Shown: positions 22,625-34,319 of the stretch, piece after piece | How positions within the stretch are numbered: the stretch's first letter is position 1 | Layout of the letters: every line of letters starts with the position of its first letter | Source: Lolium rigidum | Lineage: Eukaryota > Streptophyta > Magnoliopsida > Poales > Poaceae | DNA length: 64,000 nt | Assembly: GCF_022539505.1 (NCBI RefSeq) | Contig: NC_061514.1 | Span: 39,337,769-39,401,768 of the forward strand | Direction of reading: 5' to 3' | Translations under genes and position numbers: made by a program | Notes under the pieces: generated by a model | The model's input: only the letters and a program-made list of their open reading frames with translations | What the model was told of the DNA's origin: nothing | Databases searched by the model: none

Positions 22625-23340
22625 AGTGATCTGTATTCCCTGGACCATGATGCCAGCAACACAAGCCTCGGCAGGAAAGCAACGCATGTTAGGCTAAGTT
22701 AGATCTATACTGGTAACATCATGGCTACCCACATTGCTACATGTACGACGACGACGGACCATAGCTATGTTGTACTACTCTTGTCCACCTGATAAAGTTC
22801 GCGGGGGGACGTTGTAGCCAATCTTGGATCGGTCCAGTACTACCTGGCTATGTGCGAAGGCGTCAGTCGATTGAAGTCACATGGAAGTGATCAGAAATCG
22901 TAACTTAAACTGTCTGTACTCCTCTACAGTCTACCCCATGAATTGAGACGCATCATTGGTACGTAGTACATTACTCTCCGTATGACGGTACAAAATTAGT
23001 AGAGTCCCGGATCGAGGCCCCATATGCGTCGTGCGCGATGCTGCACACAGGCAGGCAGGCCTCTGTCTGAGATAACCTGGTCCTGCTAGCGCCACTGTTG
23101 CAATGTTGCAGCGAGCGAGCAGCAGTGCAGCACTCACCCACACGGGCAGCAGCACGCCAGCGCCGATGCCCTGGCACTGGCCGGCAGGCCATCGCGCTAA
23201 TCATGCACGCCCTAGGCAGGGCACATCGTTTCAGTACGAGCCTAGCTAGGAGTATAAATATCGCGTCTCGCTCAGGCCTTACTTTGTCTGTACTACTCTG
23301 TACTCGGTTGTCTTTGACTCTTTGTACATGCTCTTCAGAA
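22625..23340. repeat. local segmental duplication, copy 3
   Basis: Shares ordered blocks with copy 2, including TATTCCCTGGA, GCAACGCATGTTAGGCTA and GATAACCTGGTCCTGC, and a similar end with a TATAAATA at about 23252. The TATA-like site and a short ORF at 23363-23632 could mark a dead promoter, but no protein is recognised. Confidence 0.5.
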
Positions 23341-24196
23341 ATTAACTTCCTCTGATTCGTCGATGGATGGTGTCGCTACAGTTCTAAAAAGGGGGTATGT
23401 TGCGTGGGCAGATCTAGGCAGATCTGACGACGATGAACGAGTGGCCGTCGAGCTTCCGCGATGCAATGTAACTGTAGTGCAGTCCACGGCTACAGACAGG
23501 TCGCTGGCAATGGCTTCTCTACGCATCCTTTCGTATCAAGTATCTCTATGCAGCCGTTTTCACAGCAAGAATTTGGCCTCTGAATGTCCCTGGCTATGGT
23601 TGGTTTGGTTGGCACCTGGCACGGCTGTTTGAGCCTTCCTATCTGAACTCTGCCCGTCCACCAGCTGCACGTACTGGAGTGAGTCTTCAGCTAACCGAAT
23701 CTAACTGCCTGTCTCCCGCATGTGGTTGCTTAATTTGCTACTTACTAGCTAACAACCAATCACCAGCACTATTTTCGCTTTAAACCCCAGATCCACCCAC
23801 AGAGAGCCCTAAACCAACAACACTCCAGCCGTTCAGGTCGGTTGGAGAACAAGCCCCGCCCTGCCTGGCGCCTGCCACAGTGGCAAGTTGCCAAGCAGCA
23901 CTGACAGCAAGACCATCCGTCACTCTCAGATGACAAGACAAAACGATAGTGTTGTTAGCAGGGGTTTACGGAGGGAGATCCTGATCTTGCATTGCGTGCA
24001 GATGGAGGCACGGGAAATAATGGAAGCCACGGGCCTGATCGAATCCCTACTCTTAACTTGTTGCTGCTAGTTGTTTCTTGTTTATGTACACTAACATAAT
24101 CTCAAGGACCATATCACCTCTAAGAGACTAAGGCAAAAAAAAAAAACCCAAATGGACACTTGATCTACTGACAGCTGCAAAACGATTTCGGGGGGC
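23341..24196. other. intergenic, no supported gene
   Basis: Contains an 89-codon ORF (23363-23632) with no recognisable motif and no second copy to compare. The rest is the 3' flank of the minus-strand kinase gene. Confidence 0.3.
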
Positions 24197-27100
24197 CTAA
24201 TCATTGGCGTGGATGCTGCATGCTGACGAGGGTATCGAGGGGGAATCAGATTCGCCGTCGTAGTCATCGTCGTCGTCCTCGAAGTCGGTGAGATCGTCGA
24301 AATCCCAGAACTCGTCCTCCACCGCCTCCTCGGGCATCTGCCATCGTTCCTGCGATATCTCCCCCGCCTCCAGCAGCTCCAGCACCTGCCCATAGATTAC
24401 CCAAGCGAACCAAGTCAGTTGAAGTACAAAATTCAGAAACAGATTCTCGAAATTCAAAATGGCGACCAAGTTATCACATACTGCACGTGCACTCTGAACT
24501 TCTCTCAAACTGAATCCCTAAGAGCAAGTACAATAGAGTCTAGTCAGCTGACTATAAGACATTAAATAATATATTTTAGATGAGTTGGAGGAGAGAGAAG
24601 AGGAGAGAGAAGGGAGGTGGGCTACTATGCAATAGCCAGCTCTTGCACGTGCTTCCTAGAGCACCTTGTGAGAGTGAAAGGTGGGCCATATATTAGTAAA
24701 ATACTACATTCTTATAGCCAACTATTGTACATGTTAGCTATATGATGACTACAAATGATATGACATCTTGTTATAGCCAACAGTTGGCTATACTATTGGA
24801 ATTGCTCTAAAGCGTTCGGGGAGTCGTGCGGTCTAACGAGAGTATCTGCCGAGTGATATAGTTTAAGTGCCAGTGGTGCAACGCATCACTGATAAACTAA
24901 TTCATGATTGGACTTCGGTTAGAGCAGACCGGCCTTGTATATGCCCATTTGCGGGGTGGCATGTTTTGTTGGCTTGCCCCAAGATTTGCGTTCTCGAGCT
25001 GTCAAATGTCCCCAACCTCCGCTTGGCCATGCTCGGGCTTCCCGTGAGTCAGTAGAATGCTAGTAGAAGCAACAGAGCATCCTATGCCATGTAATATTAC
25101 CAAGAAACCGGCCATTCTTGGGAGTTGGGATGTGGTCAAGCAGAGCCATTGTCGTCTTCCAAAGCTCAGTATAATAGCCAGATCGCTCTGCTATTGTCGT
25201 CTTCCAAAGCTCAGTATAATAGCCAGATCGCTCTGCCTCTTGTCCTGATCTCCACGCACTCACCTACTTCCTCGCAACAAGAGCTCCAATGCAAAACAGG
25301 TTTTCCTTGTAGCTTCCATAATAAGTTGAGTAGGTTGAAAGGACAACAGAGAGAGGAGAGCTGCCTCTTTTGAGGCCGTGTTTGGTGAAACACTTTAATT
25401 TCAGCTTAGGTCAATTCCAAATTCCAATTGCTTTGTTCAGGCTGCCTTTCCCATGGTGGCCATGGCGATAATACGCAAGTTGATGGCCCTGTTTTCCTGA
25501 TGGTGGTGGTACAGCATACATTACTACTACTACTACCTCAGGGCGTGCCCACAGGTCGAAGAGAGTGGTGAGACGAAGACAAGCAAGAAGCGCGATCAGG
25601 TTTGGTGCGCTGTTACTCGCCAGATGGTCGGCATACGCGTCTTTGCGAGCTGCGCTAAACTAAAACCCCAAGGGCGCGCTGTCACAACTGACGGCGAGCG
25701 TAGACGTGGCGGTATTTAACAACCGTATGCATGAGACAAGTGGACGACCCTGACAGAAATGCTACCACAACCACGACGGATACAAGCTATCACCATATTC
25801 TGGTTGTATTCTATCCGGTTGCTATCCGATTTGATGAAGCATACAGGGATTGTTACGTGGCATAAATAATAAGTTCAGATACAGTAGGAGAATTATAGTT
25901 GAGCGAGATGGCTACCACGCACCAGACATCATAAAGAAATGGTGACTTGCAGATCGGAATGGCTTGACTATTGCCTCCTCTGGTTAGAGAAACCTGCTAA
26001 TTAAGACCACTTCCGATCATACATCGGCGCCTCTCGATTAGACTATACCCTTCAGGCAGTTTATGCAATTATTCATCCTGTGCCGGTATTTCTTTTTTCT
26101 GTTGTGATTTGTCCATGCCATTATGTTGTATGATGGAGCTGGTGAACCTACCGTCTAGACCGTACTCTACCTTGTAAGAAATTCTTCAGATATAAGCCTT
26201 GTCTGGTTGATTGGCAATCTAACTTGGAGAAGCTTGTACGTAGCTGTTGCCGGTTGCGATGTATGGTGAGAAGTTTCGGTTGCCTGAACTAGCAATGTTG
26301 CCACCAAATAGGAACACTGCGCTTGTGGTGATGGCTGCAGATTTCTTTGGTGGCCCATGGAATGGTTATGGCGCAAATGTGGATACCCTCTGTCAGACCT
26401 AACAGTCGAAAGCTAGACGGTTGCAGACTTGCAGTGTTGGGTCTAGAGCAATTAGGGCACCAACTGTGGAAAGCTACGTGCGTTATTTAGTAGTGATGTC
26501 GGCAAATTAAAGGCTATACTGTGTTGGTACAAGAATTTTGCTGCATTTGTTGTTTTATAGTATTCCAGAAAGCAAAGCACTTGAGCAAGTGCGGAGGAAG
26601 TAACAACAACTAAGTTTCTGTGACCAACTGTCGCTGATGCTGATGAGAAACAAAAGCGCTGTAGCAGTGTAATTACGTGCAAAGAAGAGTTTACATGTAG
26701 CTAATTATACTACAGTCTGGTATGGGTTGTTGTTCTTAATTTTGCAGTGTCCCTAATTCGGACAAGCTAGGACAGCAAGTGCAGAGGAAGTAGAAAACAA
26801 ACAGGTGCGTACCTCTGTCATGGTGGGCCGCCAGGCGGCGGCGGGCCTGGCGCATAGCGAGGCGACGAACATGAGCCGACGCAGCTGGCCGGCGTCGTAG
26901 CCGTCGCCGAGCCTCGGGTCGACGAGGCCTTGCACCACGCCGTCGTTCAGGTAAGGCTTGGCCTACACGAGCAATGAAAACTCAGCCACGTCGCACTAAT
27001 ACATGTGCCGCTCATGACACGTAATTATAGTATTTACCCATGCGAGTAGGCTCATGTGCGATCCGTCGACTGGCTTCCTCCCGGAGATGAGCTCGAGGAG

Positions 27101-28425
27101 GAAGACGCCGAAGGCGAAGACGTCCGTCTTCTCGTCCACGATGCCGTGCGTGAAGTACTCCGGCGCCAGGCACCTGTATGCGACGGCCACCAAGAAGAAA
27201 CAATCAATGGCAAAAATAAAATAAAATTCCACGTCAGCATCATCTTGAACGTTACGGAGTCGTGCTGGCCTAGTAGTGGGGACAAGAGTCAAGGCGGCAG
27301 GTGGACTGACCCGAAGGTGCCCTCGATTGGAGCGATGGCATGGTGCGTCCATTCCGACGGCAGCCACCGGGCGAGCCCGAAGTCGGAAATCTGCTTGAAG
27401 AGACGCCGGTCAGCCGCCATGGTCGAACAGGGGATGTACTACAGCCCACCGGAGCAGAGTATAACGTACCTGTGGCTCGTAGTCGGCGTCGAGGAGGATG
27501 TTGGATGCCTTGATGTCCCGGTGGATGATCCGCCGCGCGCACCCCTTGTGGAGGTACCGGAGCCCCCGCGCCGTGCCCACCGCCACCCCGTGCCGCTGCC
27601 GCCAACTCATAGCCGGCCGCTTCTCGTCTGCAAATACACCATTCGTCAGCTGAGTACATTGGGGGGAAAAGAGAGCACGCATGGCATGGAGAAAGACTGG
27701 ACTTGCCGTGGAGGTTAGCGGAGACGGAGCCTCGCGTGGAGAACTCGAAGACGAGGTGGAGGCCACGGTCGACGCAGCATCCCAGGAGCGACGACACGTT
27801 GGGGTGGCGCACGTGGCCCACCGTGCCCAGCTCCGTCAGAAAGTCCTTCTCCTTCTTCTCGTCCGCCGCCACGGCCGCCGACGCCGCCAGCCGCTTGACG
27901 GCCACGGCGCGGCCATCGTCCAGGATCCCGCAGTACACCTCGCCGTACCCGCCGCGGCCCACCACGTTGTCTGCGCGCGCGGGCGACCCGTCAATCCCGG
28001 GTTAACGACAACGCCAAATTAAGAATGGGGGGAACGAAATTACAGAGTAGCGTTTTTGTCTGTTACGGTTACCGCACGCACGTACCTGGGTGGAAGCCAT
28101 TGGTGGCGCGGTCCACCTCCTCGAAGGAGAAGCACCGCCACGTGGGCTTGGTCGGCGGCGGCGTGAACGGGTCGGCGTCGATGACGAGGACTGCGTCCTC
28201 GTCGGCGCTGCTCCGGCGGCCGAGCGAGAGGAGCCTCTTGAAGCTCCGACTCCCGAGGTAGCTCATGGTCCGGTGCTCCATCCATCGCCCGGAGCACACG
28301 CCCGGGGTTGCCGGCGGCGGGGGAGGCGAGTCGGCGGCGTCGGCGAGGACGCAGTCGTCGTCGGGGTTGCTCCGGCGGCCCATGGACATGAGCCGCTTGA
28401 GGCTCCGGTTCCGAAGATAATTCAT
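24197..28425 (-). CDS. receptor-like cytoplasmic kinase, RBK1/RBK2-like (seven exons)
   Basis: Soluble Ser/Thr kinase of the RLCK class whose Arabidopsis relatives (RBK1/2) bind ROP GTPases. Minus-strand exons: 28086-28425, 27707-27970, 27470-27627, 27311-27390, 27038-27173, 26813-26962 and 24197-24385. They sum to 438 aa with consistent phases. Intron 2 needs a GC donor (GCAAGT); the others are GT-AG. The kinase is complete: GRGGYGEVY loop (118-126), Lys139 in [14 protein letters not shown] (Asp239), DFG (257-259), and APE (284-286) in GTFGCLAPEYF. The C-terminus is very acidic ([17 protein letters not shown]). The N-terminus holds a duplicated motif, [19 protein letters not shown] at 1 and [19 protein letters not shown] at 54. 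The start at 28425 is preferred over an in-frame Met at 28515 because family members begin with this motif. No transmembrane segment. Confidence 0.92.
24522..24807. mobile_element. Tourist-like (PIF/Harbinger) MITE in kinase intron 6
   Basis: A 286-bp element with inverted ends GAGCAAGTACAATAG and CTATTGGAATTGCTC, flanked by TAA on both sides (24519-24521, 24808-24810). Internal sequence includes TATAGCCAACTATTGTA and TATAGCCAACAGTTGGCTA. It lies within the last intron just after the exon 7 acceptor side. Confidence 0.8.
25148..25237. repeat. 45-bp tandem duplication in kinase intron 6
   Basis: Two almost identical head-to-tail copies (start 25148 and 25193) of a unit beginning ATTGTCGTCTTCCAAAGC. 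The near-perfect identity implies a recent duplication. No coding role. Confidence 0.9.
25238..26812. other. remainder of kinase intron 6
   Basis: About 1.6 kb of intron sequence without a recognisable element. It completes a 2,427-bp intron (24386-26812). Confidence 0.5.
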
Positions 28426-28429
28426 CTTC

Positions 28430-30432
28430 CGATACACAGCTAGAGCAGTGTGTGTTTCCGAGGAGGCGAAGAAGAAGATTGAGAGGAGGGATACGCGGGG
28501 GGCATTGAATGGCATGAGCAGCTCAGGCCATTGGAGGGAAACTGCTCCGTTTTCAGCAACGCATTAAATTGGACACGAAGAGCAGCGTAACTGCCTCCCT
28601 GCGTCGTCGCGTGCCTGCTCTGGTATGCTCTGCTCTGCCGCGCTCAAGTACTCACGCGACGGAGCAGAAGGTGGAGCGGATGGCGGGGAGTGTGTCACTG
28701 TCCTTTGCCAGTGCCTACTGCCTCGGCGGGCGAGGGAGGAACTAGGGGAACAACACAGCACAGCACGGCACAGAGAGGAGGAGTGGCGGGTGAGGCCGTT
28801 CGCTTCGCTTTTTATATCTGCCGCCCGACTGTTGGGACCCGACCGCCAACTGAAGCCAGATACCAATTACTACATATACAGTTTTTTTTTCAAATAAAAC
28901 CATGGCCATTAACAAAACATCTAAAAGTACAAAGCACCCAACAAAAACGAAAAATACAATGAAATATGTGAGATGCCCTTCGTTTCCAACCTCCACACCT
29001 TGATGAATGCGCTACCGTTCATCCCTGAATCGACCTCACTGAACAAGTCAAGAAGACTACATCCGTCACGGAAACAAAGAAGAAGGAATAATCGCTGATA
29101 AAGCTCCATGGAGATCCGGAGAACCCCCAACTAGAAGAAATTCTCAATAACCACACCACACACACACAAGTTTCTCGACGTTGCCGTTGAGGTGGGCCTG
29201 AAGCCGGGAAGAATCTATAGGAGAAGAGGCCGCCACTTCCACCTAAGCGCCCCCGCCGATGGGGACCTAGATCCACCCCGCCTCCATGGCCCGAAGGCCA
29301 CAAAGCGCTCCCGCCGATGGGGACCTAGATCCACCCCGCCTCCATGGTCCGAAGGCCACATAATTGGGGCAAGTCGATAGCCGGGAACCCTAATCGCCTC
29401 CTTGATTGCATCTTCGGTGGCGTATTGGTTCATGTACGTATAGGTTTTTCAACGACAAAATATCCTTTAAGATATTACAGATGCACACAGCTCTATTACA
29501 AAACCAAATGCAAAAAAGGTAAAAAAAAATGCGGTGTTCAACACCTTATAGCCGCAACACAAAGAATTTTCAAGACGACACCCAAAGTTCGTGCTCACAA
29601 AAATAACGCCTTCAACAAGTTCATTGCCATGCACAACCAAATAAAGCCAGACCTTAGATTTTAACTTGGACCAAGTTCGTCGTCTCAAAATAATGCCTTC
29701 ATGAAAGACATTGACAGACACAAGAAACTAAGACTAGACCTTGAATTTTTACTACGAAAGATCAGACTATGATCTTCTCCTATGATATTGCCCCCGCTTG
29801 GGGATGTCGCTGTTGCAAGTCAAGAAACACTAAGCAAACTTCTCGCTGTCACGAAGACTCGGTCCAACATTACTATACCTCCAACCTTAGCTGCCATGAA
29901 ATTCTCCGCCATTGTGTTCTCCATGAAAATCTGGAACCGACATGTCCCATGATTGCAACAGCCAGCGAAGCTTCGCTTGACTCCCTCCTGAAGCCGCACG
30001 ACCAACAATGTGGGTGCACTCGATCGAATCACATCCAATCCAGCAATGTACATGCATGCGCCCAATGGAGATCGCAGACCGAGCTTTTCTTAATTCATCA
30101 CCGGCCAAATCAATGAGGGCCGACAACAAACAGAAGAACTCAAGGACCGCTTCCTTTGTTAAGTAGATCGACATGCCCCCACGTCGCCGTCCACCGACTT
30201 CCAACAACAGAGCGGAGATCTTAGCGGGAACTGCCACCACCCGCACCACGCGGAGATGAGGAGCTAAGCCATACTGAGTCCCCCAAACTAGGCGTCGTGC
30301 TGCCTTTGCAACTATACTGTCGCCAAGGTCGCCGGAGAAGTCCGGGGGCACATCGATGCTCCGGCCGAAGATTCCACCATGCGAGGAGGAGACCCCGCCA
30401 CCCGCCAGTGCGGACGCACAAAAATACTCCAG
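28430..30432. other. kinase 5' flank, then retroelement-like repeat
   Basis: 28430-28870 is the probable promoter and 5' UTR of the minus-strand kinase. From a poly-T at 28880-28889 (a minus-strand poly(A)) to about 30430 the sequence looks like decayed retroelement on the minus strand, but no conserved domain is readable. The left edge could be a LINE 3' end. Confidence 0.3.
29245..29360. repeat. 58-bp tandem duplication
   Basis: Two copies (from 29245 and 29303) of a unit containing CGCCGATGGGGACCTAGATC and CCCCGCCTCCATGG, differing at a few positions. Within the retroelement-like block. Confidence 0.85.
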
Positions 30433-30441
30433 AGTGGGCAC

Positions 30442-31636
30442 CATATCTGGCCATGGGCAGCCCGGCCCGAACGGCCCGGCCCGGCCCGGCCCAAAATTCC
30501 CGGGCTGGGCCATGCCTTATCTGTCTGCTGGGTCGGGCCTGGGCCTGGAAATTTGGCCCGATGTGTAACTCGGGCCGGGCCTGGGTACTAATTTTAGCCC
30601 GAATTTGGCCCGGCCCGGCCCGACCATCCTACCTCTACTTCCCACCTCAGCCCAAGAATGGCCCAAGAGAGCACCACACAACCTAACCAGCTAACCCCCA
30701 CGAGGCCACGACCTCATCCACACGAACAAATCACAACCTACGAGAATCCCCACCGAGATAGAACCCTAGCTGTTAGCTCCACCCGCACCTCCTTCCCGTG
30801 GAGCGCCGCCGCACCTCCGTCCTCGCTGCAGTCGCAGCCCCTACGTCGTCCGCAGCCGCCGCCCCTGCGTCGTCCGTAGCCGCCTCACCTCCATCCTCGC
30901 CTGCGGCCGTCGACCTGCGCCCTCGCCCGCGGTCGGCCGAACCTCCGTCCTCGCCAGCCGCCGCCGCCCCTGCGTCATCCGCGGCCGCCGCACGTCCGTC
31001 CTAGCCCACGACCGTCGACCTGCCGTCCTTGTCCGTCGACCTGCGTCGTCGCCCGCGGCCGCCGCACCTCCGGCCTCGCCCACAACCGCTATCGTCCTCC
31101 GTCGCCCACGGGTGCTGTATTGGCCTTCGTCGAATCCTCGCCATGGAGGGATCTCGTCCACGCCGTTGTCAAGGCGGAGAAGTACACTGGCTTTTTTACT
31201 TCTCTGATGTTTACATGTAATGTTCTAAATGGCTTTTCTGGTCAGATTGCTGCTCAGATGACTCAGATCTAATAGGTTCTGTAGGTTCTACAAAAGTTTT
31301 GATGTTGTTTGATGTGAAAACAATGTAGTTTTGGTGTTCTTTGGTATCAAATCTGTTGTAAACTATGCTGCTTTGTTGGTATGTTCTGTTGTAAGCCTTG
31401 AACACAGATCATCTGTTGTAAAATAGCCATTTTTTTGCTGCTGAAAAAAGTAGCAAAGTATCAGCATCGGGCCATCGGGCCGGGCTCGGGCCATCGGGCT
31501 TGTGCGTCGGGCCGGGCTCGGGCCTAAGAAGCAATGAATTTCGTCGGGCCGGGTCGGGCCTGGGCCTGACCTTCTTGCGTCGGGCTTCTTTTGGCCCGGC
31601 CCGAAGCCCGGCCCGGCCCGAGATATGCCCAGGTAT
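30442..31636. mobile_element. hAT-like non-autonomous element with GGCCCG-rich ends
   Basis: A 1,195-bp element flanked by 9-bp direct repeats AGTGGGCAC (30433-30441 and 31637-31645). Ends are imperfect inverted repeats: left ATATCTGGCCATGGGC, right (reverse complement) ATACCTGGGCATATC, each followed by a GGCCCG-rich subterminal block of about 150 bp. The interior has Pro/Arg-rich open frames from CCGCCGC repeats that I do not regard as genes. Confidence 0.65.
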
Positions 31637-31645
31637 AGTGGGCAC

Positions 31646-31959
31646 ACACCTGTAATTTCTATATTTTTTTGACCGGGTAATTTCTATTTTTCCTGCTCAT
31701 GTGTGATAAAATTTTGCTCAAATAACTAAATATAAAACGTTTTCTAAAAATTCAGGGTGTGCCACGGCCCACCCAGCCACCCTTCTGCGTATGCCCCTGC
31801 CACCCGCAGTCAGCCGGGATGGTCTTTTGTCTACCGGCGGGAAGGAGGGGCGAGGGTAGTGGCTGCTAGGGTTTCCCCGGAGGCGCCCTAGGAGCAACGA
31901 GAGCGATTTCTTCAAGCGAGCACGCGCAGTCACGGGTGGCGTTGGCTGGTGCTGTGTGC
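31646..31959. other. intergenic, nothing recognised
   Basis: Short spacer between the hAT-like and CACTA elements; GC-rich around 31750-31950 with no supported ORF. Confidence 0.3.
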
Positions 31960-31962
31960 AGT

Positions 31963-33366
31963 CACTAGTGGAAAAGAGGCCTTTCGTCCCACCCTTTAGT
32001 CCCCGTTTTGAACCAAACCGGGACCAATAGGGGGTATTGGTCCCGGTTCATCATGAAAACCCTTTAGTCCCGGTTCGTTTGGACCCTTTAGTCCTGGTTG
32101 GTAATACAAACCGGGACTAAAGGGTGGTCTATGGGGCAAAACCCTTTAGTCCCGGTTCAGTATTACCAACCGGGACTAAAGGTCTACCCTTTAGTCCCGG
32201 TTCGTATTACCAACCGGGACTAAAGGGTTTTTTTGCCTCCCCACGCACCTCCACACCCCCCCCAGTGGATCGCCTTTTTTAACACTGTAAAATAGAAAAG
32301 AAAATGATACAAAATTCAAAAAATAAAATGTTTTCGGATTCTTGTATGTTATGCAACCTACTATTAGGGAAAATTACCAAATTTGAATTTTCACTTATTT
32401 TGCAAAAATGTTTTGAAAAATGGTAAAACCGCAATAACTTTTGCGTACGACGTCGAAAAAAAACGTATAATATATCAAAAAAATCCTGGGAAAAAGTTGC
32501 ATCCGAATTCACCAGGGTTTACCCGGTTAGCCAATTTTTAGATTCTCAAAATTCCAAATGAAAATATGAAAGCAGGAAGATTTTAGTTTTTGCCAGAAAT
32601 TCGGAATTTTATTTTTTAAATTTTTTTAACATAATAATTACATCATGCATAAAGATTACTATTACTTAACCATAAAGTTAGCCAATTTTTTAGATTTTCA
32701 AATTTTCAAGTTTGGCAAAAAAATATTAAAAAATAATAAATTAAAAAAAAACAATTATAATACAGATTTAAAAAATTATAATTATAATACCATTACCACA
32801 ACATGTACGTTATTAGTTTTGTTTATTAAAATAATTATTTGGAATTCGAATAATAAATAAGTGTGACATCGACCAACATGTTAATAGGATTGATATGATA
32901 CTAAGTATCACAACATGCGCGCGAAGCACTTGGAAGCGGGATGGGAAAGGAACTTGGAAGTTAAGCGTGCTTAGTCTTTGGAGTAGTGGGAGGATGGGTG
33001 ACCGAGCGGGAAGTTGGACCACGAGTAAGTAATTTGACTAGAGATTAAGTGGAGTTAGAAACTAAACTAGTTAAATAACCGAAATACTAGAAATTCTGAA
33101 AAAATAGGAAAAAAAGAGGAGCGAAAAATAATTGGGAACCAAATAGATAAAAAAAAATAACGAAACAACCTTTAGTCCCGGTTCGTGTTACAAACCGGAC
33201 TAAAGCGTTTTTCCTCGACGCGCGCCAGCAGCCCACGTGGCGGGATCTTTAGTCCCGGTTTGTTTTACAACCGGACTAAAGGGACTTTAGCCTCGCTTGA
33301 TCGGTCCCTGTTGAAAACCGATCAAGCGCCAATGAACCGGGCCTATAGCCCCGTTTTCCACTAGTG
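31963..33366. mobile_element. non-autonomous CACTA (En/Spm-type) element
   Basis: A 1,404-bp element with inverted ends CACTAGTGGAAAA (left) and TTTTCCACTAGTG (right), flanked by the 3-bp duplication AGT (31960-31962, 33367-33369). Subterminal regions carry repeated direct and inverted TTTAGTCCCGGTT / AACCGGGACTAAA units. No transposase is present. The interior is AT-rich and includes a 5S-rRNA-like segment. Confidence 0.92.
32891..33020 (+). pseudogene. 5S rRNA-like segment inside the CACTA element
   Basis: Contains GAAGTTAAGCGTGCTTAG (32957-32974) and GGAGGATGGGTGACCGAG (32989-33006), matching the A-box and C-box regions of plant 5S rRNA internal promoters with close to native spacing. Upstream AGCACTTGGAAGCGGGATGG and GAACTTGGAAG resemble the 5' half of 5S rRNA (AGCACC..GGATCCCATC..GAACTCCGAAG). 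The intermediate element is degraded (TCTTTG) and an insertion disturbs the 5' half, so it is a derived sequence, not a functional rRNA gene. Confidence 0.65.
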
Positions 33367-33369
33367 AGT

Positions 33370-34066
33370 GTGGGCTGCTGCTGATTGCCGCGCGCCAATG
33401 AATGCCGAGCTATTTTGGCCTTGTGTGTGAGATCGGATTGGACAGCTATGGCGTTATGGGACTGGCCGAAACGCTGAGCGTGACATGTCAACCGCCGTCT
33501 GCCCTGCATGCATGCCGCCTCCTTTTGTATCGTGCTCTGCCATGTACGAGTACCTGATCGATGGTTGTGCTTGTGCGAGTAGAATATGTTTTTGAGAAAG
33601 CTTACACGCATGTGTCGGGATCATCTGATGCCCTTTGGACTGGGCAATTAGGCTCCCTGTCAGCTGACAGGTAAACGTTTCGACTTTTTCGCGTCGGGTG
33701 CGACTTGCGAATCAGGAATCCAGGGACGATGACTTGCGAATAAGCAAGGTCGTTGGGAGGTTTGCTTTAACCAGTTGGGCCGACTGTCATGGCCCGATAG
33801 TGTCCATGGATCACGTGGATTCGAGGGCAAATCCTTCCAATCGGTCGGGCGAGATGCAAGTTTCCCTCGAACTGGGCCTCATATAACCGATGTGTACCCT
33901 CCGCATGGGTACAGAAGTTGTTCAGGCCGACGTAGTACATATTTGGGACTTGGAGAAATCAACTACTGATCAGCTTTATTCACTACCAATTTCACATGTC
34001 AATGAAATTGATTATAACCCGAGCATCCTCCGTAGTAACTTAGTTAGATTTGGGATTAACTATTAA
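33370..34066. other. intergenic, no gene seen
   Basis: No domain, RNA gene or repeat with visible ends was found. Confidence 0.35.
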
Positions 34067-34315
34067 TCATCTTAAGTGCGTTAGGTTGTTGACCAATATC
34101 ATGTCACACTTTTCACAACCGGCCCACGGATAAGAAAATTGTATATAAACCATGTAAATTTCATTTTTGATCCGCTCCTTTTCTCTCCTGACAAATCTTG
34201 CATAATGTACTGTTTGAGAAATTTCTCCGCGTGCTGCTACTATTAATACCACTGTCAACACCGCCATAATGATAGCAGTTCCTAATGCTCTAGCGAGTTC
34301 ACGGTCGTGGCTCAT
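34067..34315 (-). CDS. hypothetical small membrane protein (doubtful)
   Basis: An 82-aa ORF starting MSHDRELARALGTAIIMAVL and containing a clear hydrophobic run (about 12-28), then a charged segment VRREKERIKNEI and a CEKC motif near the end. I recognise no family. It has no relative in this window and lies in transposon-rich spacer. The hydrophobic segment is the only argument for it. Confidence 0.2.
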   Translation of the reverse strand: MSHDRELARALGTAIIMAVLTVVLIVAARGEISQTVHYARFVRREKERIKNEIYMVYIQFSYPWAGCEKCDMILVNNLTHLR

Positions 34316-34319
34316 ATGG

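Noticed and set aside
28426..28515. Upstream in-frame Met as start of the RLCK
   Set aside because: The extra 30 residues resemble no family member and the conserved motif starts at 28425, though it cannot be excluded.
29019..29433. Minus-strand ORFs in the 58-bp repeat block
   Set aside because: Open only because of the tandem duplication; no domain.
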